Shown: positions 33,310 to 45,329 of the stretch, piece after piece
How the letters are laid out: every line of letters starts with the position of its first letter
Position numbering within the stretch: position 1 is the first letter of the stretch
Origin: Straminergon stramineum
Taxonomy: Eukaryota > Streptophyta > Bryopsida > Hypnales > Calliergonaceae
DNA: 64,000 nt
Direction: 5' to 3'
NCBI GenBank assembly: GCA_963920665.1
Contig: OY987273.1
Location: forward strand, 4,962,501 to 5,026,500
Position numbers and translations under genes: made by a program
The notes under the pieces: generated by a model
What the model saw: the letters and a program-made list of their open reading frames with translations, nothing else
Databases searched by the model: none
Told to the model about the DNA's origin: nothing

Positions 33310-33660
33310 TTAACTAATGAATCCTACGAATTATTTAATTCAGAACATGCTCTAATCGCTTAGAAATTAAGGTTCTCTCTAAGTTTTACAGAACAAATCT
33401 AAGATGGAATGATTTAAAGCATTTTATGTACGTAAAAATACATCTTTTTTGAAATCTTTTGGTTTAAATCTAAGGTCCTTTGAGGATTCTTTTTTATGAA
33501 TGCCAAACTAAAAGTTTAAAACTAAGGCTTCTTCAAGTGTTGTGTAGTTGGGTCAATGTGTTATAACTTTTTCTCCCATGTAAGGATTGAAAGAATAATA
33601 ACATTTTAGATTTTTAGATTTCTAGGAAAGGTGATATGTTTATCTATCATTCTATCTTAA

Positions 33661-34358
33661 CCCCTAAATGCCCAAGGCTTGTGTGGAGCTTCTTGAAATT
33701 TGCTCTAAATTGAACACAAACTCAACATTTTAATAAATTATACCAATTTCATTTGAATTGTAATGGTACAAATTCAAACTAGACATGTTAGAGATCACAC
33801 AGGAAAAAAAAACATAGCAATATCACTTTTAGAATGGAATATTTGAATGTTTGATCATGAGGGTGTAAAAAATATGAAATTTTTTCATTTCTCTATTTGC
33901 ATGAAAATTCTCAAAAGTTCGTCACTAAATGACTAAAAGAATTATAGGGCTTAGCAAGTTAGCATGCACAAACCCAATGAACTTATGTCTTTTCTCAAAA
34001 ATCAAAATCTCATCATTGATTTTTTTAAATGAATTTCTAAAGTGATTTTTCTTAAAAGACTTTAGATCTAGTGTATTTGAAGCTGATTTCCAAGAGCTCT
34101 CAATACTATGGAAAGTGAAGATTGCAATGGGCATCCTTGCACAAAGTCTTCAATAGAAAAAACATAATCATTCATTTTTAGGATAATTTAAGATCGGCTT
34201 GTTCAACTTGTTGATCCTAAAACGAGACTTCAAAAACAATTTTCCACAAACAATTAAAATATAAACTAATAATAATAGCAATTTGGTATTTTGGTTCGAT
34301 TTTATTTAACTTCAAAGTTTTTGGAACACCTAAATTTTGTGCTTTGGGCATTTAGGGT
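33661..34358 (+). mobile_element. TTAA MITE family 2, copy 1
   Basis: It is preceded by TTAA (33657-33660) and begins CCCCTAAATGCCCAAGGC. The right edge reads GCTTTGGGCATTTAGGG then TTTGAA, an eroded inverted repeat. The first 70 bp (CCCCTAAATGCCCA..GGCT, GCTCTAAATTGAACA) match family 2 copy 2 at 44494-45136. It has no ORF. Confidence 0.6.
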
Positions 34359-34359
34359 T

Positions 34360-35300
34360 TGAAAGGAACTTTAATCAAATCCTATCAAACAATAAATTCA
34401 TTAAAACATGGCCGAAATCCATTTTGCTAAATGACAAAACAATGGAACTTTAAGAATTCAAAATACTTAAGTCAATCTCACCCTTAAATCTTATAATCTT
34501 TTACTTCATCATTCATCAATGATATTGTGGCTTTTCTGATTTTATAACCTTTGCAATCTCCATTGTCCAACATGTCTAGTTTCTACAACATAAATCAAAT
34601 AATTTTCAATTTTCAACCCAAATTTGCAATCTTCTAATAATGATGCCATTTGCTGAAATGGAGTAGGTAAGGGTCCAAGGGTTAGTAGGGTTTAGGGTTT
34701 AGAGTTTCACCTTAAACTAGTAAACTTCAAACCCTCTAAATGCATACTTGAATTCCTGTAATAACTTCTCTATTTATATTTCTGATTTGCTTGATTAAAG
34801 GCGAAAACATTGGATACTGAAACTTTGTAATTGTAGGGTAATAAGAAGAATTTGACTCGCTAGAAAAATGTATTTGAGAGAATCCGATGCCTCATAGCTT
34901 CCAAAGTCCCCGAAATTTGAAAATTTTTGGTGGGAAGGATTGTTGGTCTAGCGGAAGCAGTCGGGCTGTTTGCCTAGCTATCCACCTGGCCATTTACTGG
35001 CTCGGGGCACGTCCGCGTGGTCCGGGATAGGTCTGGTCTTAGACTTGTTCTAAGTTTGGGAGTGGACGAGTATATTGGTGGATGGCCAAGGTCTTTCTCC
35101 TCACTTTCACTCTCCCATTTGGACATGATTACCACGTTGGATGTGCTACTATTGCTTCACGAGCTAGTTTTTCCTACATGGTGGAGAGTGGGGGTCAAAT
35201 ATCTTTCATTACACATTGAATTTATTGCCTTTCTTATGTACAGACACACAAACATGATATTCATTTTTTATTTCACAAGAACTGGTGAAGGGGTGTGAAG
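34360..35300. other. Spacer with telomere-like and G-rich patches
   Basis: GTTAGTAGGGTTTAGGGTTTAG at about 34680-34702 is a short telomere-like string. 34925-35045 is a GC-rich patch (CGGAAGCAGTCGGG...TCGGGGCACGTCCGCG) just upstream of the RING-type gene remnant and might include its promoter. No coding support is seen. Confidence 0.35.
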
Positions 35301-35307
35301 TTGGAAA

Positions 35308-38300
35308 ATGGAAACTTCAAGTTCCAAGGGGACGTTCAACGATCAAGCAATCATGACAAGTGTGAATGGTGTTGTAGTTGAGAGCAACAAAAGATCTAAA
35401 CCAAAGGGGGTGGGACAACAATTGCATTTTGACATTTTGGATGACGTCAACATCAAGGCGGAGACCGATTGGGAGACGGAGGACGTGGAGTACTAGACCT
35501 TCAAACTGTGCAAAAAATATGTGAAAATGTATCACATAAGGAAGTTGTGGCCTCAAGATTGTCACACTCTTCACCCTCGTGATTATTGTTTTAAACTGGC
35601 AAATTGCCTCAGTGATCATTTTGTCCATCGCTCCATGGAGGTGTGGCAAACCCTTTTTCCAAACAAGGCTAAGAGCAAGGGCAGAATTAACTACAACTTG
35701 GCAAGTATGGTTTATGTTGAACAGATTTTGGCTCGCAAGGTGGATTGGAGCATGTACCCTATAGTTGTGTCAGTTCCACTTGCAATTGGTCAACATCAAA
35801 AAGACAATCCTGATACATTCAATCTGAAGGCACAATTCCCTAGAGCATATGAAGCAAATGTCGTGTCAAAGAATGTTGCGGACCACATTCACATCCCTCT
35901 TCAATCCAAAGTGCATAGTGTAGAAGTTATGCATGGAAAAAAGAAGGTAGTAGAGCCAAGTGTTATATGTAATACCAAAGTAGGGAGCACTTCTTTAGTA
36001 GGTGTGGAGGGAGAGGGGTTTAGGACTCCATCAAAAGATTTGAATCCTACACCGAACATGACAAAAGGGGTGCAGGTGAAGAACACTCCTAAAAAGCCAC
36101 CTCGTCCTACAGAACATGGATCAATGTCGAAGCCAGGAAAGCAGAAGGAAGAGGTTTTTGTGGAAGAAATTGGTGAGGCACATGTTTGTATTGATAGGTT
36201 TTTGAATAGCAGTGCCAAAGACATCATGTTCAATGTCCCTTCAACCATTGACTCGATGAGGAGACCAAGCCCAATTTAGAGATTAGCAAATGACGTGCCA
36301 ATGCTACTACGTAGGAATTAAGAGCACCCTAGTGAATTGACAAAAGTAGGATGGACTTAGCGAACGAGGTTGTTGTCTACAACAACAAAGAGACGCCGGA
36401 TTTAGAAGACCATCCATTGCTAGCATTGTTGAGTTCGCAGGATTTAGAGTCATTGCAAAAGATGCCTCCATTGGAAGAGTTGGAGAACTTGTTGCAATGT
36501 ACCCTCTGATGGAACCAATTTGAAATTGAGCACGGTACAACTAACAATGGAAATGAACGTGGCACGAGTAATGAAGGGCACAATTCTACTTCAAGCAAGG
36601 CAACAATGGGATTTGGCGAGATGTTCGGAACAGCTTATTCTCTATCATGTACAGTTAGAATTGTGGTTGTATTGACGCCTGCCCTCACAAAAATAACGGA
36701 TACATTTTCCAAAATGATGCCATCCATTTTACATGGTGCTTTGGCTTTTAGGAAGTTTGTTGAATTTGTGGACAAACTACAGGATGAGAAAGTGAAAGAG
36801 CTTCAGCATATTGTTTTTCTTGAACAAGAGCATCAAGAATTGAAGGAGGTGCGTTATTCCAAGGAAGACCATGATGACCTCAAGGCAAAATATGAGATAT
36901 TGCAGAAGCAACATGAAACAGTGTCCGATTATGTCTATTGAAGGACCTTGAACAATGACAATAAGAGGTTCCAAGAAAAAAATGAGACTTTGAAGCTCAC
37001 AAATGAAGATCTAAACGCCAAAAATGAGAAATTGGCATTGGACTTGAAGACATCTAAGGAGATGTTAGAATGGCTTCGCAAAACATTGTTGACATTGGAG
37101 AACGAGAAGGCAGCTGAACAATGGAACGATAGAGTAAACGTATCGTAGGCAAGTCAACCAACTCAAGAGAGCAATGAACTCTCTCTTCCTCTTTACAAGG
37201 GCAAAGTTGTGGATGTGATAGTTGAACTCCCATGGCCTATTGAGAGCCCTAAACTTTTAGGTTTTCCCTCTGTCCAAGATACTTCTATAGAAACAGAAGA
37301 CCATGAAGTCAAAGACTTAGAGCATCAATTGGATTTGGCAATCCGAGTAAAGAATGAGGCCGAGTCCACAATGAAATGAATGGAGCAAGAGGAGTTCTGA
37401 AGCAAAATCCTTCCAATGGAAAAGGCAGACTTACATTGGGTGATGTAGGCAAGGCAACTACAAGAACAGTCCTTTGTATCATCTTGACTCATGAAAGGGC
37501 TCTTGAGGTATGCATTCAAATCGGACGCAACATACGAGAACGTGAGGAGCTCTCATTTGTGTTTTGCAAAGAAGTTAGAGGACGAAAGAAAGGACCCTAA
37601 TTTAAAACTTATGGTTTGGGGGAACATGAATAGAATGTATGAGTGGATCCCTTACAGTACGTTGCCATCTCACATCCATCAACACAACAAACAACTTGTG
37701 CCAAGTAGTTTTTTGAATATTCCCATCTTGGAAGGTCATTGTTCTCTTTGCCAAGGTCGTTTTGGGCCCAAAGCAACTATAGCATTGGGCCAATGTTGCC
37801 ACACTTTCCATGTCTTTTGCATTCAAAGATCGATGGAATTTCAACACTATTGTCCGGAGTGTCGCATTCCTCTCAGTCCAAGGTTGTATGAAATGCTACG
37901 AATTTTGCATCATATGCCATCAAGACAAAAATACAATCAGTGGCCCTTCCACTTTACCAAAGGCCGTACGAATTCCAAAACTACTTGCATTTAGGAAAAC
38001 CAATGAAGTGGAATGCTAAAGATCAATTTCATCAAATGTCCAATGGCCCTAGCGCCCCTAAAGATAAGTTCTTCTAGATGACGCAAGATGTGGAGGTGGA
38101 GTTGCATGCCTTTGGGATTCCTAATAGCGAGTCTTGAGAATTGTTTTGTCGCAATATGGGAGGGCATTGGAGCTCACAACACCAAAACTTCTTCCGAATT
38201 CCTGAAATAGAATGGATGAAGTAGGGTCCAAATGACCTTTTGGTAGAGGTGGAGCGAAATCCTGAGGTCAATAAGCAATTGGAGGGATATAATACGGAAT

Positions 38301-38731
38301 TGATAGGGAAGGCCCTCATTTTATCAAAATTGGAAGAAGCAACAAAAGTTTGTTCCGTGGTGGACCTATACGGTAACTCAATGACAGAGAATAAAATGGT
38401 AGACGTTGTCAAGGCATTTGACACAAGGATGAATGAGGTTATAATGAAGTGGAGGTTGTATTTAGGGAAGGGAAATGACCCATTTTGGCTCCGTGTGAAA
38501 TCTGAGGATGCAATGATAAACAAACTTATGGATGATGTGGATTGTGTTGTGATGGCTTTGAAGGCCCATGAAGTGGACATAACTCCAAAGAAGAAGAGTA
38601 AACGGAAGATTGAAGAGGAGGATGACCACTCTCCAAAAACAAAACGGCAATTTGAGAGGGTTGACATGGAGGTAGAAGCTAGCCTTGGAGGGACAAGTGG
38701 TAGACATAGTCCTCACTCGCACCCTTGTTGA
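35308..38731 (+). pseudogene. Coiled-coil/RING-finger repeat gene, decayed
   Basis: The plus-strand exon-like frames in order are: 35308-35496 (start METSSSKGTF, ending in an acidic ETDWETEDVEY); 35521-36279 (252 codons, INYNLASMVYVEQILARKVD, Pro/Lys-rich tail); 36606-37148 with long Glu/Lys/Leu coiled coils; 37491-37994 with MNRMYEWIPYSTLPSHIHQH and a RING finger; and 38240-38731 (NKMVDVVKAFDTRMNEVIMK, GNDPFWLRVK, a basic PKKKSKRK patch and an acidic stretch). RING fingers usually make E3 ubiquitin ligases. Here the set is a repeat-type gene with stops and shifts between segments, carried by mobile DNA like its neighbours. I recall similar coiled-coil/RING repeat proteins from non-flowering plants, but have not searched. 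Confidence 0.55.
37740..37863 (+). pseudogene. RING-H2 finger module
   Basis: It reads CSLCQGRFGPKATIALGQCC, HTFHVFC and QHYCPEC. The spacing is C-x2-C ... C-x-H-x2-H-x2-C ... C-x2-C, a complete C3H2C3 (RING-H2) set. All eight zinc ligands are present even though the surrounding gene is decayed. Confidence 0.75.
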
Positions 38732-39123
38732 ACAAGTAGAAGACTTGTCGCGAGACGTAAATTCGAAATCCACCAGGTTAGTATAAAATAGGGTTATAAA
38801 AGTATGGAATTTTTTTGAAAATTCCAATAGGGAAACAGAATTAGAACCTTCTTAGCCTAAAACACCGCATTAAGGCTAAGAGGATGATCTAGGTGTTTCG
38901 TAAAAGGATCCAGGACAGATCTGGATTTCGGAAACTTGGATAGCTATAGCCTACGATCTAGAGTTCTAGTCTAGGAACCTAGAGAACCGTTACAGGTAAA
39001 CGGTCCGCTTCTAGAATGGTTGGTAGGATGACAGGTACTTAATCTTGCCACTCCCATTTCTCCTCCCTCTTTCTTCCATGGCAGTTTTGTGCTCGTATAG
39101 TTTAGAGAAAGAGTGGTGAGTTA

Positions 39124-41061
39124 GTGATCGATTCAGGAGCTATTGTTTGTTTGTCTCTACCAGATCTGAACCTAGTTCCAGTTCTCGATAGTGGAGGGAG
39201 ATATCTAGAAACCCTTAGTTACAGCACGGATGGTCTATCCGACCATTCTGGAAAGATTGAGGGACTAGTCACATTTAGAAGACGACCTGAGCACGATAGG
39301 GTGTGTTGGTCTGTTCCTTAGGCCATGGACTGTAAAGAATGATCGGATGATTCATGAGCTCATCATAGGAGCTCCGAATGAATATGAGCTGATAGTGAGG
39401 GGGCGACCCGGAACCTGGATGGAGGAGGTTTGGGCAAAGGTATACAAATTCCCTAGGAAGGGATCCAGATTGGCCTTCCGAGTGGATAAGTTCACAGTAG
39501 GGAAGTTCACGAATGCAACCCATTCTAAGGGGGGTATGCCATCAATGATTGTCTAGATGGGAGGCAGAAACAAGTCTTAGAGTTCCTTATTCCGATCTTG
39601 TATCCGGAAAAGCCTACCTGGGTTACAGTCATGATGGCCAACACCATTTTTGGCACAATTGAGGGTAGACCAGTCCACTAGGGGAGGGTCATTGGAGTAG
39701 TGGTATCCAAACTTGGCCCCTATATAGGAAAGGCTAAAACTAGCCCAATTAGTCCTTACTTATTCCACCTCTACCACTATGCAGAACTTTTGAGTAATGT
39801 AAAGATGGTAGAATACAACACCGAAACCACAATCTTGCATTATGGCCTCACGGACGAAGTGGAGGTAGAATAACCGGCATTTGATGAAGAAGAAGAGCCG
39901 GAAGAGGAGGAGGAGCTCATAGATCAAAGACGAAGGAAATCTATCGATTTGGCATCATGCGAGAAACTCCCTGTTCCGGAGAAGGTTTTGGAAAAGCCAG
40001 AGGAAGACATTTCCGGGTTCTTCAAAACTAGATTCCACTAAGTGCTGCAAGCATAGGAGTACCACGAGACCTTGGCAGACCTTCTTAGAAAGATCAACAA
40101 GGAGTTGAAGGTCGAGCCAGAGGACATACTCGACGCCGTGAAGAAACTTCCAAATCCGGAAGAATTGGGATGGAAGGAGAAATAGATTGAGAATTTGGAG
40201 AAGGAGAAGACTGACCTTCAAGCCAAGTTGAGTTGGGCAAAAGGTGAGTTAGCTACAATGAAGCAGAGGGAGAAGGAAGCTCTACAACTCATCAAGAACC
40301 TATCCAATTTGGTGGATAGACCCGCGGAGTTTGTCGTCAAGGCCTCTCTCATCTAGAACCAGCTAATAAAGGAAGGACATCTCATCGGATCCAAGGTAGT
40401 CCGGATCTTGGTCGACTTTTCATCCAGGATGGATTCCGTACTAAAGGAGATGTGCCAACTGTTGGGGCGGATTGATCCAAATCGTATCATGGATTTTTCC
40501 CACTTCCTGGAAATCCACTTTAACACGGAAACTCCAGTGAAGTTAACGACATTACTACCACTGTTGGCCAGACTAGAAGTCCCTAGGGAGACTCTTTGGC
40601 ATTCAATAGAGCCCTTCTCAACTCGGTTGGAGAAGACCATCTGTGGGAGCCTGAAGACAATTCAAGAGCCAACCAAGCAACCAGATGCAACACGAGAGTT
40701 GGCGCCATCGAAAGTTACCATATCACCATCAATTTTGATGATTTGTCCTCGTGAGAAGGAAACCCTTCAGACACCTAGGTTGCTTATCTGGAGTGACCTG
40801 GTGGACCGGATTGGAGGATTGAAGAATTTGGCCCAAACTCATCCGGAAAGCTTCGAGTACATGCAGCAACCTCAACCAAGGCAAGAGAGGACCACCATCG
40901 TTTTGGATGAGACCTCTCCAAGAGAAGAAGACGAGAGGGAGGTTACTCAAATTGAGAAATCTGAAGAAGAAGAGTACCAAACCGGATCAGAGGAGGAAGA
41001 AGAGGAGGAGGACATAGAAGAGGAAGACTCACCCTCAGAAATCCGGAAGATCCAGACCTAG
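39124..41061 (+). pseudogene. Gag-like/coiled-coil repeat protein, decayed
   Basis: It reads SLPDLNLVPVLDSGGRYLET (39160-39220), KIEGLVTFRRRPEH, then after a frameshift near 39310 LRPWTVKNDRMIHELIIGAP and EVWAKVYKFPRKGS. A second shift near 39540 restores the first frame (DCLDGRQKQVLEFLIPILYP, TIFGTIEGRPV, SPISPYLFHLYHYAELL). An acidic block follows (EEEEPEEEEELIDQ), then Lys/Glu coiled coil (39950-40320), an ORF of 217 codons from 40408 and a very acidic C-terminus. At least six in-frame stops between 39680 and 40360 are TAG or TAA at positions where Gln or Trp would fit. No reverse transcriptase or LTRs are seen, so gag-like is a description, not a proven origin. Confidence 0.5.
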
Positions 41062-42320
41062 GCTACATTGAGGACGACTTCAGTGAAGGCAACTCTAAAA
41101 GCAACTCTGAGGGCATCCATCCGGGCACCAACAAGTTAAGGCAGGAGCAGTCAGAAGAAGGCACAAAAGATGAAGTAGTTAAGATTGCAGTTGGTTAGGG
41201 TTTGAATTTTGAATCTGATTCAAGTTTCTAGGCATGGGTTTGGGTTCCGGATTTGTAGGATCTGACTTTTTGGGTTTCTTGGGAAGTCTATGATTGGTCA
41301 CTTGGATTTCCGGGTGGCTTTTTGGCTTTGGGTTTTGGGGTTTTTTAAATGAGGGGCACGCTTGTTGTCCTCTCATTCCATCCTAGTGCGTATAGTTGCT
41401 ATCTTGTCATCCTTTCTTTAATCTGAGACACGAAGTGGACATTCAGGAATTGATCTATTGTATATCTAACTTTCCTATGTTTGTTTGTGAGAGCATTGAA
41501 GTGTAAGAGAGAGGAGGAAGAAAGGAGGAATCTAGATCTAAGGTGACTAGATCTGATTTAAAAGGGAACATTTGTGACGTAGTTTAGGCTTGTGAATACG
41601 GTCTTGTGTGTAGTGCCTTTAAAACACTGGAATGGAAATCTAGCAAAGAGTGGCGTGGGTGAGAGTCGGGAATACCAAGGAGGGTTTTGTGTGGAGATAA
41701 GCAACCGCAAACGGAAAAATCCCCATCCTACTCTCTGGAAGGTCTACCAAACCCTAGGATCAGTCTAGTGAACGACTAACAATCCCCCATCGGTTTCGGT
41801 TTCTATTGATCTGTTGTTGTAGTGGAGAAGATTGGTTACGGCTCTGAGTGACTTGCCTTCTAGCTTGGCCATCCGGAAAGTTGTGAGAGTGTTTCTTGGT
41901 CTAATCTAGTGCAACATTTGGTCTAAGTATGTTTTGTGTAGTTTAGAGAGAGAAGAGAGTGTGAAGAATACGAGTGGCGAATCCCTACCCCTCTACAAGA
42001 TCAAAGGTGGACCCTCTGAGGGTAAAACAGAGACACCAAAACCTATGTGTGTGAGAAGTGACGGATCTGGATTCCGGAAAGGAGTGGATCCGGATTGGAT
42101 TCTAGAAAGGTAGTAATCCGGAAAGGAGAGAAAAGAGGTGAAGAGAGAGCTTAAGTTGGTATTACGGATAATCTCGGCTTGCAGCAACAGTCGAGAATCC
42201 CTTGGGACGATATTTCGAGTCATTTTACAACGTTTTGGTGTTGTAATGGTACTTACGCTCCAATGCGCGTACGACAGATTATAAGCCTTGGGATTGAAGG
42301 GATATAGGCTTAGGTGTTTA
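41062..42320. other. 3' flank of the gag-like unit, TCCGGA-rich
   Basis: No gene. TCCGGA/TCCGGAA words recur (for example about 41040, 41250, 41308, 41871, 42070-42120). This could be the untranslated end or LTR-like part of the gag-like element, but I found no matching direct repeat upstream. Confidence 0.35.
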
Positions 42321-43975
42321 GGTGTTCATAATCCATAGTGCATGTAATGGCAATTGATTGTTTGAGCTTTTTATGATAGTACTAGTTTATTCATTGATGT
42401 TGAAAATACCATTAGGATTTTTTTAATTGCAAATCAAGCAAGAATCCAATAAAATTAATTGTGTGCTTCTTTTTTTAAATGAAACATTATATATCACAAT
42501 ATAATGGTGTAATGCAATAGTTTTAGCTTCATATTTGTCTTAATTTTGGTAATTTTCAAAGTGAAGAGAATCACAAGGTTGTATGTGACATTTCCATCTT
42601 TTTCAAGTAAATGTCATGCATAAGTCATGGAAAAGTGGGAAACTAGTAGTGAACTCAGTTTGTAATTTTTTTATGTACTTTCTAGAAGATTGGAGTGGCT
42701 AGTGAGTTTCTTGTTGTAGTTCAAGGTAGGCAACAAATTTTTCTTCATAAACCCTTGATTTCTGCAACAAAAAATGGCTCTTAGGAGCATTAGGGAAGTT
42801 GCAAGTCAACAAAAGTTCCACTTCCAAAAATATAATCCAGAGCCATGGTTGAAGGTGGACATGCATGAGATTTTGCAACTAGGGTGACACTCATGTACCC
42901 CATTGAAGCTGTGAAGATGGAAAACATTGAAGACGCAAAGGGGTCGTCCGCAATGTGGGACTAAAAGCATATAAAACATGTTATTTGATCTTCAATTTGA
43001 CTTGTTGTTAATGAATGGACAATAGGGAGTAGTACCGTTGTTGCAATGTATAGAACTACGAACGATGTTGTTAATGGTTATCAAACCCTAAAACGCTCTT
43101 TTTCTCTTTAAGTGTTGAACTCCCTTTTTGTTTATCTTCCTCTAAAACTGAATTGTAGTCATGATGATAAAGCATAGAAATGAATTGCAATTGTGAGGTT
43201 TTCAATGCAATGTGGTAGTTTTGTCAGAGTCATTTTGAATTAGCGTCCATAGAAGCAACATATGATGCTAGATAGAAACCAATCATTCTTGTAGCCTATG
43301 CTTGCCTCCAAGGATGTACCCAAACAATCATTGAACATAGAACAACATCATTGACCACCGACTTCACAACCATCGATATTTGACTCACTTGAATTCAATG
43401 ACTACATAGAAACTAGAAATGTACTCATAAGCAACTATTGAATGACTACTCCCCAAATAGTGGGTCCCACATCCCTTTCTTCACACATCATCATAACTTC
43501 AAAATGACAAGAAAATGACTTGCCATGTCATCTTTCATGCCACCTAAAACCTAACTCATTGTCACTTCACAATAACTAGCTATGTGTCAATCCACCCTAA
43601 CTACACCAAGACTCCGTCACAATTTCTAAATGACTTAGAAATGATATTTTACGTGGCTGACTTCATCAAATTGTCATGGGTCTATCATGACTTGAGAATG
43701 AATCGCATATGACTAGCCACATGTATATCTACGTTAGATATTAGGTGGTAGCACTTTCCACATGGGTAGTTGAGTAGACATTTTATTAAATTGAACTTTT
43801 GACCTCACTTGACATATAGCTTTTTTCATCCTTTGTACATCCAACATAGAAATGGATAGTGATAATACCACCATTGTCATTTATATAAATGACTTGTCTA
43901 CAATGACTTTAGGACCCTTGAATCATTTTGTAGTTACATTTGTCCAGAATGACTACTATGAAATTATTCTTTGAA
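42321..43975. other. AT-rich DNA without recognised genes
   Basis: Around 43400-43980 the words ATGACTT/AAGTCAT and TTGTCATGG recur in both directions, which hints at an old inverted-repeat element. I could not define ends. Confidence 0.3.
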
Positions 43976-43979
43976 GTCA

Positions 43980-45300
43980 TTTATTTGCTCACCTTTTTGT
44001 AGAACCTCCACCTTTTATTTTCAATTTTAGATTAAAGTGACATATAATTTTAAAAGTATGAGAATTCTTTGAAAATTAAAAATATTAAATAGAATTTTTT
44101 TTCATTAAATCTCCACCTTTTATTATTATTTATAAAATAAAAAATAAAAAATAATTTATAATTAGTATGATTATTTTAGAATTACAAAATTAGATCAGTG
44201 CAATTTTAATTCAACCTTGAACCTTTACTTTTTATTTTTCCATCAATGTGGTAGTTTATATATAAATAGGATGATTCTTTGAGAATTGAAGAAAACAAAA
44301 ATGGAAGGTTTTTATTTAAATATCCACCCTTTATTTTTTACTTGTAAAAGTTATGTGACAAAAACATTTGATTGATAGGATCAAGGGAGAATTGCAAAAT
44401 TTGAAAGTGGAGGTTTATACCTAAATCACCACCCTTTATTTTTTATTTGTACATTTAAAGCAACAAATCATTTATGATTAGGAAGAATTTTAACCCCTAA
44501 ATGCCCATGGCTTTTTTTGAACTTCTAGAAATTTGCTCTAAATTGAACAAAAAGCCAACATTTTGATAAGTTGTATTAGTTTTTTTTAATGTAACCATTA
44601 AAATTCAAAATAGACATGTTAAAGATCACGTAAGAAAGAAAACACAACAATATCACTTACAAATTGAAAGATTGTAAGGTTTGATCATGAATGTGTTAGA
44701 ACGATAAAAAATAATTTGAAGGCTTTCAATCTTCTCTTCACATTTCAAATCTAAAAGTTGTTCACCATAAAAGAATTAGAAGTTAAAGGGCCTATCATAC
44801 ATAACTCCAATGAATTTATAACTTCTCAAAATCTACTATTCAATTTTTTTAATGAATTTCTAATGTGAATTTTTCTCCAAGATCTAGTGTATTTGAGGCT
44901 CATTTCCAAGAGCCTTCAATATACAAAAAGTTAAGATTGCAATGGACATCCTTGCACAAAATCTTGAATTGGAAAATCCCAATCAATCATTTTCAAATCT
45001 GATTACTGATGCTAAAATTGGACTTCAAAAAGAATTTTACAAAAATATAAAATACTAAGAATAGTAACTTTATTAAATTTTATTTAACTTCAAAGTATTG
45101 TCAACACCAAAATTTGGAGCCTTAGGCATTTAGGGGTTAAAGAATTTCAAAGAATAAATAGAATTTTTTTGACTTAAATCTCTATCAAGTATTTGATTCC
45201 TTTATAAATTTTATGTGACAAATAATACATGAATTGGATGATTCTTAAAGAATTCCAAAAATTAAATAAGTGAGTTCTTATTTAAAATTAATCTCTATAT
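43980..45300 (-). repeat. ~105-bp satellite-like array, minus orientation
   Basis: Units contain CTCCACCTTTTATTTTTAA-like blocks (44008, 44105, 44320, 44425, and weakly 45175 and 45290), the complement of the GGTGGAGATTTAAGTAAGAAC blocks at 47.6-48.6 and 54.4-56.5 kb. The units are AT-rich and diverged. The array is interrupted by a TTAA MITE at 44494-45136. Confidence 0.5.
44494..45136 (+). mobile_element. TTAA MITE family 2, copy 2 (643 bp)
   Basis: It is flanked by TTAA on both sides (44490-44493, 45137-45140). The inverted ends are CCCCTAAATGCCCATGGC and, reverse-complemented, CCCCTAAATGCCTAAGGC. The flanks join to ...AGAATTTTAAAGAATT..., which resembles nearby array sequence (ATTCTTAAAGAATTCC at about 45228), consistent with insertion at TTAA. 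It has no ORF. Confidence 0.75.
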
Positions 45301-45329
45301 TTTGTTTTTGAAGGAGATTGACCTTTTGT

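Noticed and set aside
39124..41061. LTR retrotransposon call for the gag-like unit
   Set aside because: No protease, reverse transcriptase, integrase or paired LTRs were found.
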